A DNA stretch of 6,308 nt, taken from NCBI GenBank assembly GCA_017964055.1, contig JAGCSS010000177.1, positions 1-6,308 on the forward strand, given 5' to 3'. Numbering within the stretch: position 1 is the stretch's first letter; every line of letters begins with the position of its first letter. Source of the DNA: Lachnospiraceae bacterium. GTDB taxonomy: Bacteria; Bacillota; Clostridia; Lachnospirales; Lachnospiraceae. The position numbers were made by a program, and so were the translations under genes. A model generated the notes under the pieces. It saw nothing but the letters and a program-made list of their open reading frames with translations, did no database searches and was not told the origin of the DNA. Of the stretch, positions 1-5,046 are shown in pieces.

Positions 1-2
1 CA

Positions 3-278
3 AAGGTCAGACTCAGTTTTATCTGGGCATCGGAGAATATCGCAACGAACACGCCGGACACTTATGCTGAGTATATGCCGGTATTTGAAAAACTTCTGAG
101 CGATACGGATGAAAAAGTGAGGATGGAAGCCCCGGAAATCTTCCGTGTTCTTGGAAAACGAAGACCGCAGTTCGTCAGACCATATGTTGAAAAACTGCAA
201 ATGATTTCAGAAACTGACAGTAATCGCGTTGTAAGGATTCACAGCATGGGCGCTATCAAAGCGACTAAGGCGGAATAG
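3..278 (+). CDS. HEAT-repeat-like protein, C-terminal part (5' end outside window)
   Basis: The frame is open from the left edge, so the gene begins before the window; the first ATG in it, at 75, is probably internal. The visible 91 residues are helical and amphipathic. The segment from about residue 25 on (MPVFEKLLSDTDEKVRMEAP, then a basic loop KRRPQFVRPYVEKL, then SNRVVRIHSMGAIKA) has the alternating helix pattern with conserved Asp/Arg/Val positions typical of HEAT or armadillo-like repeats, which serve as protein-binding scaffolds. I see no catalytic motif, signal peptide or membrane segment, so it is probably cytoplasmic. It ends 10 bases before the methyltransferase-integrase ORF, and that ORF's ribosome binding site overlaps its stop codon, so the two are probably one transcription unit. 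The family call is by pattern only; the biological role is unknown. Confidence 0.6.
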   Translation, partial: KVRLSFIWASENIATNTPDTYAEYMPVFEKLLSDTDEKVRMEAPEIFRVLGKRRPQFVRPYVEKLQMISETDSNRVVRIHSMGAIKATKAE

Positions 279-281
279 GAG
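277..281 (+). promoter_or_regulatory. Ribosome binding site for the methyltransferase-integrase ORF
   Basis: AGGAG overlaps the TAG stop of the upstream gene and lies 7 bases before the ATG at 289. This supports both that start codon and translational coupling of the two genes. It also shows that translation of the chimera is driven by the methyltransferase's own signals, not by an integrase promoter. Confidence 0.7.
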
Positions 282-288
282 ACTGCAA

Positions 289-1719
289 ATGTTTTGGGAT
301 AAGATTTCACCGTTATATGACTTGTTTGAAAATGTATATAATCACAAGGTATATGTCGGCACAGGCAAAAAGGTCTCCGAGTTTATTGAGTCGACAGATG
401 AAGTTCTTGAATGTGCTTGTGGAACAGGAGCCATTACTGTTTGTATTGCCGAAAAGTGCGGGAGGCTTATAGCTACAGATTTTGCGGCCGGAATGCTCAA
501 ACAGGCCGCGAGAAAATGCAGAAGGTTCAGTAATGTGAGTTTTAAGAGAGCAGACATCACAAGTATCAAGTGCAAGGATGACCGGTTCGACAAGGTGGTT
601 GCCGGCAATGTGATCCATTTATTGCCGGATCCGGGAAAAGCACTTGCAGAGCTTGAAAGAGTAGTAAAGCCAGGAAAGAAAAAAACAGCTTCGTTAAGAG
701 AACTGGAGAAGCAGATACAGGCAGATCTTTTTGATCATATTGTTACGAACGGCGGAAATCTCACAGTCTTAAAACTTGCAGAAAAGTATATTACTACTCG
801 CATTAATGCAAGACCCAACACCCGCGCAGGCTATAATACTGTGCTCAATGTTCTGAAGAAAGATCCGTTCGGTAACAGACGCATCGACAAGGTCCGTATC
901 TCGGACGCTAAATGCTGGCTTATCAAACTTCAGCAGAAGGACGGAAAGAGCTATAGTGCGATTCATTCCATAAGAGGTGTTTTGAAGCCTGCTTTTCAAA
1001 TGGCCGTGGACGATGACTTGATACGTAAGAATCCTTTTTACTTTCCACTTGTGGAAGTGATCGTGGATGATAGCGTAAGAAGAGAGGCTATCACGCGTGA
1101 CGAGGAGAGAAAGTTTCTTAAATTCGTCAAAGAAGATCCGCACTTTTCACGCTATTACGAGGGGATTTACATCTTGTTCAAGACCGGAATGCGCATCTCT
1201 GAATTCTGTGGATTGACGGTTAAGAACATTGATTTCAAGAATCATTGTGTTACGATCGATCATCAGCTTCAGAAGAGAGGCAGCATGGGCTATTACATTG
1301 AGCCTCCAAAGACAGTAAGTGGCGAGAGGACAATCCCTATGACATCTGATGTGGAAGAGTGTTTCAGAATTATCATTGCGAATCGAAAGCCTCCTAAAAT
1401 CGAGCCTATTGTCGAAGGATATACTGGATTCCTTTATTTTGATAAGGACGGAAGTATCTGCTACTCACTTCATTGGGAGCATTATTTCAAGCATATAGTT
1501 CAGAAATACAATTCAATTTATAAAGTACAGATGCCCAAGGTGACACCTCATGTATGTCGCCATACCTACTGCTCTAACATGGCAAACTCGGGAATGAACC
1601 CCAAGACGCTTCAGTATCTGATGGGTCATGCAGATATTGGCGTTACTCTTAACACCTACGCGCATGTTAATCTTGATAATGCCAGAGACGAGATCAACAG
1701 AGTGGTAAAAGCCGTGTAA
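289..1719 (+). CDS. Chimeric ORF: truncated SAM methyltransferase fused to Tn916-type tyrosine recombinase
   Basis: Residues 1-129 are the front of a class I SAM-dependent methyltransferase. Motif I is LECACGTGAI (E41, G45-T46-G47), the acidic residue after strand 2 is D64 in LIATDF, RADI supplies D89, and DKVVAGNVIHLLPDP is motif IV. The usual continuation after RVVKPG(G), the last strands of the fold, is missing. From residue 130 the protein is a tyrosine recombinase closely resembling Tn916 Int. It has the SLRELEKQI helix, a SAM-like core-binding domain (about 158-245) and a catalytic domain with R302 (KTGMRISEF), K341 (PKTVSGER), H421/R424 (TPHVCRHT), H447 (LMGHADI) and nucleophile Y457 (LNTYAHV). 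Against the 405-residue Tn916 protein, about 52 N-terminal residues, most of the arm-binding domain, are absent. The remaining core could still cleave DNA, but normal integration or excision is doubtful. The methyltransferase half probably does not fold. The open frame shows no stop or frameshift, so the fusion is recent, selected, or an assembly join. Confidence 0.85.
   Translation: MFWDKISPLYDLFENVYNHKVYVGTGKKVSEFIESTDEVLECACGTGAITVCIAEKCGRLIATDFAAGMLKQAARKCRRFSNVSFKRADITSIKCKDDRFDKVVAGNVIHLLPDPGKALAELERVVKPGKKKTASLRELEKQIQADLFDHIVTNGGNLTVLKLAEKYITTRINARPNTRAGYNTVLNVLKKDPFGNRRIDKVRISDAKCWLIKLQQKDGKSYSAIHSIRGVLKPAFQMAVDDDLIRKNPFYFPLVEVIVDDSVRREAITRDEERKFLKFVKEDPHFSRYYEGIYILFKTGMRISEFCGLTVKNIDFKNHCVTIDHQLQKRGSMGYYIEPPKTVSGERTIPMTSDVEECFRIIIANRKPPKIEPIVEGYTGFLYFDKDGSICYSLHWEHYFKHIVQKYNSIYKVQMPKVTPHVCRHTYCSNMANSGMNPKTLQYLMGHADIGVTLNTYAHVNLDNARDEINRVVKAV
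667..687 (+). other. Junction between methyltransferase and integrase coding sequence
   Basis: The codons here read K-P-G-K-K-K-T (residues 127-133). RVVKPG is the typical methyltransferase wording at this point, and PGK followed by SLRE is the typical Tn916-type integrase wording, so the two parents probably shared a short stretch encoding Pro-Gly-Lys. The stretch is purine rich and ends in a run of seven A (679-685). Microhomology or slipped pairing could have joined the parents here. The exact breakpoint cannot be fixed to the base. Confidence 0.6.
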
Positions 1720-1735
1720 ATGCGCCAAAAACCCG

Positions 1736-1774
1736 AGGTATAAATTTCAAATATTTATACCGAAATTTATACCT
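1736..1774. repeat. Inverted and direct repeats of GGTATAAAT / ATTTATACC (candidate recombinase core site)
   Basis: GGTATAAAT at 1737-1745 is mirrored by ATTTATACC at 1753-1761, with a 7-bp spacer TTCAAAT between. ATTTATACC occurs again at 1765-1773, 12 bp further on. With the outer copy, a longer perfect 12-bp inverted pair forms (AGGTATAAATTT at 1736-1747 with 1763-1774). Two inverted arms around a short spacer is the layout of a tyrosine-recombinase core site, and the position 17 bases after the int stop fits. The outer stem is followed by TTTT (1774-1777), so a weak AT-rich terminator for the integrase gene is an alternative. Confidence 0.55.
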
Positions 1775-1784
1775 TTTGGGGGAT

Positions 1785-1814
1785 AAAATATGCCAAAATA
1801 TACCAACATATGCC
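1785..1814. repeat. Three tandem 10-bp repeats, consensus AAMATATRCC
   Basis: Three uninterrupted 10-base units occur at 1785-1794, 1795-1804 and 1805-1814. The second differs from the first at one position and the third at one position. A fourth degenerate relative may follow at about 1815-1826. One repeat per helical turn in a constant direction is what a row of protein-binding sites looks like, for example integrase arm or excisionase sites. Their ATATRCC core is similar to the TTATACC of the neighbouring inverted repeat. Confidence 0.55.
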
Positions 1815-1867
1815 GAAATCATATGGTGGAAAAAACGGGGGAAACCCCGAGAAACAGAGGATTTTAG
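1790..1867 (+). CDS. Possible 25-codon leader ORF before the phosphatase gene
   Basis: ATG at 1790 is preceded at 6 bases by GGGGGA (1778-1783), which could act as a weak Shine-Dalgarno. The frame runs for 25 codons and stops with TAG at 1865-1867, four bases before the phosphatase ATG at 1872. A short peptide ending so close to the next start could couple translation of the phosphatase. The reading frame runs across the 10-bp repeats, so its amino-acid content may just reflect them. No homologue is recognised. It could equally be chance. Confidence 0.2.
   Translation: MPKYTNICRNHMVEKTGETPRNRGF
1836..1849 (+). other. GNRA tetraloop hairpin in the phosphatase leader
   Basis: CGGGG (1836-1840) pairs with CCCCG (1845-1849) around the loop GAAA, a stable GNRA tetraloop stem. 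It lies 22 bases before the phosphatase ATG. It is not followed by a T run, so it is not an intrinsic terminator. It may influence mRNA structure near the start, or belong to the end of the mobile element. Confidence 0.4.
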
Positions 1868-1871
1868 GGAT

Positions 1872-2324
1872 ATGATAAGAGTACTGTTCGTCTGCTGGGG
1901 CAACATATGCCGTTCCCCCATGGCAGAATTCATTATGAAGGATATGGTGGAAAAACGCGGCCTTGCGGACAGGTTTCATATCGAGTCTGCGGCTCACAGC
2001 GCAGAGGAGATCGGGAATCCTGTCTATCCGCCGGCGAAGCGCGAGCTGGCAAAGCACGGGATATCATGTGCCGGGAAGACTGCCAGGCAGCTGCGGCGCG
2101 ATGATTATGACAAATGGGATTATATCATCGGCATGGAAAAGATAAATCTCGGGTATATGGAGCGGATACTCGGAGGGGATCCCAAGGGCAAGGTGCGCCT
2201 GCTGATGGATTTTACGGATCATCCCGAAGACATAGCCGATCCGTGGTATACGGGAGACTTTGAGGGCGTCTACAGGCAGATCGAGAGAGGCTGCGAGGCC
2301 CTGATCGCGCATGCGCTCGGCTGA
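1872..2324 (+). CDS. Low-molecular-weight protein tyrosine phosphatase
   Basis: This 150-residue protein is of normal length for the family, which removes phosphate from tyrosine in cytoplasmic substrates through a phosphocysteine intermediate. The P-loop begins at the N terminus: VCWGNICRSPMAE gives the CX5R signature with nucleophile C8, R14 and S15. The general acid is D123 in DPWYTGDF near the C terminus, also a family hallmark. Position 9, next to the nucleophile, is Trp. The ATG at 1872 is chosen because it puts the P-loop strand IRVLFVC at residue 2, as in the family; upstream AGAGG (1856-1860) is 11 bases away, a loose ribosome site. The in-frame extension to a TTG at 1776 crosses repeats and is rejected. 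Homologous folds act as arsenate reductases, but no ars gene is near. In Firmicutes such enzymes often oppose protein arginine or tyrosine kinases; no kinase is in the window. A strong terminator follows. Confidence 0.92.
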   Translation: MIRVLFVCWGNICRSPMAEFIMKDMVEKRGLADRFHIESAAHSAEEIGNPVYPPAKRELAKHGISCAGKTARQLRRDDYDKWDYIIGMEKINLGYMERILGGDPKGKVRLLMDFTDHPEDIADPWYTGDFEGVYRQIERGCEALIAHALG

Positions 2325-2339
2325 ACCTCGATCTACGGT

Positions 2340-2361
2340 GCGGCCCGGCCGGGCCGCTTTT
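2340..2361 (+). terminator. Rho-independent terminator after the phosphatase gene
   Basis: GCGGCCC (2340-2346) and GGGCCGC (2351-2357) form a perfect 7-bp GC-only stem around the loop GGCC, and TTTT follows at 2358-2361. It lies 15 bases after the phosphatase stop. On the opposite strand the same hairpin begins 8 bases beyond the esterase stop but has no T run, so it would terminate the + strand better. It separates the two convergent genes. Confidence 0.85.
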
Positions 2362-2365
2362 GCGT

Positions 2366-3760
2366 TCAGTCCATCTTGGGATCACCTTTAGTCAGCGTGT
2401 TCCAAAGGAGCTTTGCCTTGTTCGGATGAGCCATTCCTATCATATCCGGAGCAAAGCGGAGGGCTTTTTTGCCGCCGCGCTCCCATACGGGCAGAGGCCC
2501 TGCGGGCAGCGTGTATTCGGGCGAGGTTCCCGTCAGTTTTGCGCCCGTCCAATCACAGGAATTGGGATCGCCTGTTGCCGCGAATGCGGAAATATAGCGG
2601 GACAGCAGTGCCGAAACCTCGTGGTCGTAAGCGCCGTATTTACGTGTGCCGCGGTCCAGAGTCCCGAATATATAGCGCAGGTCGCAGGCGTGATAAGCGG
2701 CGTTGCGCTTATCACCCGGAGCATCAATATCGAAATAATAGATGAAGCCGTTATTATCCTTTGCAAATCGATGACCGATGTGTGACATGATTATCGCGTA
2801 CATGTCATTGTTCGAGTAGCCGATCATGTAGTCGAGGGGGAGCGGCTTCTTTATCAGTTCATCGATCGGAGCGGTGAGATGGTATCCGTCGATCACGGGC
2901 ATCGTATTGAATACATTGTCCTTACGGGAGGCCAGATACGGCTCGAGGCGGGCAAATATCTCCCTGAAATCCATGGTCTTCAGCTCTTCGAACGAACCGA
3001 TCCCGGCAGCCTCCATAAAGCCGGTCCAGTAGGGCCTGCGCTCTTCGGCGGGGCGGGGCAGTGAAAACTTCGGGAACAGACCGGCACCCGAGAACATGAT
3101 CGCGCGCCCGAACAGGCCGCGGCATTTTTCGTTGAGGCACAGATACTGGACCGACATGGCGCCGGCGCTCTGTCCGGCGAGGGTGATATTGTCGGGATCG
3201 CCGCCGAAATCCGCTATGTGGGCCTTGACCCAGTTGATGGCGGTGAACTGGTCGTCGAGGCCGAAATTGCCGTCGCGGCCGTACTTTTTATAGATCTCTT
3301 CGTGGGTAAGATATCCGAGTATGCCCACTCTGTAGGCGGCGGTCACGAGGATGATGCCCTGACGCGCGTAGATCGCGCCGTCAAAGGTGGACTCATCCGT
3401 GCTGCCGGCATTGAAGCCTCCGCCGTAGAAAAACAGGATGACGGGGCAGTTCTTTGGCTCGGACGGAGCATAGATATTGAGCCGCAGGCAGTCCTCACCG
3501 AAGGTGAAGACCTGACCCTCGCGGAATTCATGCAGATAGAAGCGCCTGGTCGGGTGCTCGAGATGGGGATAAAAGCCTCTGGACTGCGGGCATGCGGGAC
3601 CGAACGCCGTTGCGTCGTATTCCCCGTCAAAGCTCTCGACAGGGACCGCATATTCAAATCTTCCGGCTGTCGCAAAGCGGATGCCCAGGAATTCGTTATA
3701 GCCCTCGCGCACATTGCCCTTTACGGGCCCCATTTTTGTCTGAACGATCGTATTCAACAT
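2366..3760 (-). CDS. Type B carboxylesterase (alpha/beta hydrolase)
   Basis: The 464-residue protein has the layout of the COesterase/cholinesterase-like family, hydrolysing carboxylic esters. The N-terminal strand pair is TKMGPVKG, followed by NEFLGIRFA. The family signature EDCLRLNIY is at 89-97, the oxyanion loop GGGF at 113-116, and the nucleophile elbow GQSAG at 196-200 with S198. The catalytic His is probably H357, in AAYHACDLRYIFGTL, matching the conserved H-x-x-(E/D)-L-x-Y-x-F-G context. The acid is less clear: the usual GxNxDEG is replaced by GYSNNDM (314-320), leaving D319 as best candidate. There is no signal peptide or membrane segment, so it is cytoplasmic. The elbow has Q where E is commonest. 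The natural substrate is unknown; plant-derived aryl or acetyl esters are possible for a gut or rumen bacterium. It is transcribed alone and converges on the phosphatase. Confidence 0.92.
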   Translation of the reverse strand: MLNTIVQTKMGPVKGNVREGYNEFLGIRFATAGRFEYAVPVESFDGEYDATAFGPACPQSRGFYPHLEHPTRRFYLHEFREGQVFTFGEDCLRLNIYAPSEPKNCPVILFFYGGGFNAGSTDESTFDGAIYARQGIILVTAAYRVGILGYLTHEEIYKKYGRDGNFGLDDQFTAINWVKAHIADFGGDPDNITLAGQSAGAMSVQYLCLNEKCRGLFGRAIMFSGAGLFPKFSLPRPAEERRPYWTGFMEAAGIGSFEELKTMDFREIFARLEPYLASRKDNVFNTMPVIDGYHLTAPIDELIKKPLPLDYMIGYSNNDMYAIIMSHIGHRFAKDNNGFIYYFDIDAPGDKRNAAYHACDLRYIFGTLDRGTRKYGAYDHEVSALLSRYISAFAATGDPNSCDWTGAKLTGTSPEYTLPAGPLPVWERGGKKALRFAPDMIGMAHPNKAKLLWNTLTKGDPKMD

Positions 3761-3764
3761 CTGT

Positions 3765-3771
3765 CACCTCC
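3765..3771 (-). promoter_or_regulatory. Strong ribosome binding site for the esterase
   Basis: On the minus strand GGAGGTG precedes the ATG ending at 3760, with 4 bases between. It is the best Shine-Dalgarno match in the window and fixes the esterase start. Confidence 0.8.
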
Positions 3772-3775
3772 GCGT

Positions 3776-3790
3776 CTAAAATTATTTTAG
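3776..3790. promoter_or_regulatory. 15-bp palindrome, candidate operator over the esterase promoter
   Basis: CTAAAAT (3776-3782), one central T, then ATTTTAG (3784-3790) make a perfect inverted repeat. It covers the candidate esterase -10 box (3784-3789) and its likely transcription start, where a dimeric repressor would block initiation. The regulator is not recognised, and AT-rich palindromes also arise by chance. Confidence 0.35.
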
Positions 3791-3792
3791 CA
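3784..3792 (-). promoter_or_regulatory. Candidate extended -10 promoter of the esterase
   Basis: Read on the minus strand, TGCTAAAAT is an extended -10 element (TGN followed by TAAAAT). No convincing -35 hexamer lies 17 bases upstream, which is tolerated for extended -10 promoters. It predicts a very short leader of about 15-20 bases before the esterase ATG, just enough for the ribosome site. Confidence 0.45.
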
Positions 3793-3816
3793 CACCCCCC
3801 GCAGATATGGTATACT
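3787..3816 (+). promoter_or_regulatory. Candidate promoter of the channel-phosphoesterase operon
   Basis: TGGTATACT at 3808-3816 is an extended -10 (TGN plus TATACT). TTAGCA at 3787-3792, 18 bases upstream, is a weak -35. This predicts a start near 3823 and a leader of about 40 bases. A short inverted repeat, CTGTT (3815-3819) and AACAG (3824-3828), sits at the predicted start and could be an operator. The promoter overlaps that of the divergent esterase. Confidence 0.5.
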
Positions 3817-3863
3817 GTTACAAAACAGCGTACAGCTTAAATTTCTGATCTCGGCGGTGGATT

Positions 3864-5036
3864 ATGCAGAATACAAAGCGTCTCTCCAAACGGAAAATTT
3901 TCGATATCATACAGATAGGCAATGTCGGAGACTGGCCCAGCAGGCTCTTCGACATCCTTTTGACCGTTGTGATCGTGGCGAGTCTTGCGGCTACGATCAT
4001 GTCCACTTACGGCGAGTTCTCGAAATATGAGAATGTGCTGGAGACGGTTGAACTGGTCTGCGTGATCCTCTTTACCGTTGAGTACATATTAAGAGTCTGG
4101 ACATCGGATTATCTGTATCCTACGAAGACCCGCGGGAGGGCAGCGCTCGCGTTCATATTCTCGGTAACGGGCCTCGTGGACCTGCTGACCTTCTTCCCTT
4201 ACTACCTCCCGATATTCTTCCCTGCCGGAGCCGTTGCGTTCAGGATGTTCAGGGTCATCAGGATATTCAGGCTGTTTTCGATAAATTCGCGGTATGACGC
4301 GTTCAGCGTTATCCTTGACGTTCTGAATGAAAAGAAAAAGCAGATATTCTCATCGGTGATCATGGTGCTGATACTGATGATCGCGTCATCGCTGTGCATG
4401 TATTCCCTGGAGCATGAAGCCCAGCCGGATATGTTCAAAAATGCGTTTTCGGGCATCTGGTGGTCCGCTTCCACGCTGCTGACCATAGGCTACGGCGATA
4501 TATACCCGATAACCGTGGGCGGCAAGATAATGGCCATCGTGATATCCTTCCTGGGTGTCGGCATGGTAGCTATACCGACAGGTATCATTTCCGCAGGTTT
4601 CGTTGAGAGCTACTCAAAGCTCAACAGGATCGCGTTCGTGCAGGAAGACAGAGCTCTGCGGTTCCTTACCGGTACACTCGAGATCTCACACCCCTGGTGC
4701 GGCAAAAAACTGACGGATATAGTCATGCCGCCGCAGATGATGATCGCGGCGATAATCCGCGACGAGGATGAGATCGTACCTAAGGGCGAGACCGTGCTCA
4801 AAAGCGGAGACAGGCTGGTCTTCGGCGCAAAGAAGTTCTATGAAGAGGACCGGATCAAACTCAATTCGGTTAAGATCAAAGAGCGCAACAGCTGGGTGGG
4901 ACTGCCCTTAAAGAAGATCCCTATCTCGAGACAGTCACTCGTTGTGCTGATCCGCCGCGGGAGCGCGAACATCATTCCCGACGGTGATACCGTGATCAAA
5001 AACGGAGACGAGCTCCTGGTATACGAAAAGGATTGA
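3864..5036 (+). CDS. Voltage-gated potassium channel with two C-terminal TrkA_C (RCK_C) domains
   Basis: The 390-residue protein is a six-transmembrane voltage-gated K+ channel subunit, expected to form a tetramer in the cytoplasmic membrane. S1 is at about 28-47, S2 59-78, S3 94-112, and S4 126-138 carries arginines at every third position (R127, R130, R133, R136). S5 is at about 160-181, the pore helix includes WW 199-200, the selectivity filter is TIGYGD (207-212), and S6 runs about 221-246 with AIPTG. The soluble tail holds two related modules, about 265-323 and 333-389, each ending in a GDRLVF / GDELLVY strand, typical of TrkA_C domains; no RCK_N Rossmann domain precedes them. TrkA_C domains in other Firmicutes K+ transporters bind c-di-AMP, so nucleotide gating is plausible but not shown. 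The ATG at 3864 has a weak GGTGG site 3 bases upstream. The next gene follows after 10 bases. Confidence 0.92.
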   Translation: MQNTKRLSKRKIFDIIQIGNVGDWPSRLFDILLTVVIVASLAATIMSTYGEFSKYENVLETVELVCVILFTVEYILRVWTSDYLYPTKTRGRAALAFIFSVTGLVDLLTFFPYYLPIFFPAGAVAFRMFRVIRIFRLFSINSRYDAFSVILDVLNEKKKQIFSSVIMVLILMIASSLCMYSLEHEAQPDMFKNAFSGIWWSASTLLTIGYGDIYPITVGGKIMAIVISFLGVGMVAIPTGIISAGFVESYSKLNRIAFVQEDRALRFLTGTLEISHPWCGKKLTDIVMPPQMMIAAIIRDEDEIVPKGETVLKSGDRLVFGAKKFYEEDRIKLNSVKIKERNSWVGLPLKKIPISRQSLVVLIRRGSANIIPDGDTVIKNGDELLVYEKD

Positions 5037-5044
5037 GAGGAAAG
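5037..5044 (+). promoter_or_regulatory. Ribosome binding site for the metallophosphoesterase
   Basis: GAGGAAAGG (5037-5045) lies entirely in the 10-base gap between the channel stop and the ATG at 5047. It supports that start and implies co-transcription, since there is no room for a terminator or promoter. Confidence 0.65.
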
Positions 5045-5046
5045 GC

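Larger units (their letters stand above)
676..1860 (+). mobile_element. Remnant of the integrase end of a Tn916-like integrative element
   Basis: The integrase portion, the lower G+C than the genes to the right, and the cluster of inverted and tandem repeats directly after the integrase stop together resemble one end of a Tn916-family element. In that family int lies close to an element end and recombinase-binding repeats lie between int and the end. No xis, relaxase, FtsK-like, Tcp-type or resistance gene is visible, and the other end is not in the window. The right limit is uncertain and is placed just before the phosphatase start; the left limit is the fusion point. What remains may be a deletion remnant and not a mobile unit. 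Confidence 0.4.

Noticed and set aside
676..690. Programmed ribosomal frameshift at the A7 run
   Set aside because: The fusion is already in frame across the run, and neither alternative frame leads into a recognisable domain, so no frameshift is needed to explain the product.
1736..1777. Confident call of an intrinsic terminator after the integrase
   Set aside because: The stem is almost entirely A-T pairs with a 15-base loop, and only four T follow, one of them in the stem; recombinase sites explain the repeats at least as well.
1737..1814. CRISPR array
   Set aside because: The repeats are 9-10 bp and adjacent, without unique spacers of 25-40 bp, and no cas gene is present.
1776..1871. 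N-terminal extension of the phosphatase from an in-frame TTG, adding 32 residues
   Set aside because: The extension translates through the tandem repeats and hairpin, has no family similarity, and would place the P-loop about 40 residues in, whereas the family begins with it.
1872..2324. Arsenate reductase of the thioredoxin-linked ArsC type
   Set aside because: That branch needs extra conserved cysteines in a C-terminal redox helix. Here Cys residues beyond the P-loop are not in that arrangement, and DPWYTGDF is the phosphatase form. No arsenic genes are near.
2360..2785. 141-codon open frame on the + strand, just after the phosphatase
   Set aside because: It overlaps the esterase C-terminal coding region in antisense, begins inside the T run of the terminator and resembles no known protein.
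3218..3790. 190-codon open frame on the + strand
   Set aside because: It lies antisense to the well-supported esterase gene, shows no recognisable motif, and is explained by the codon bias of the GC-rich gene beneath it.
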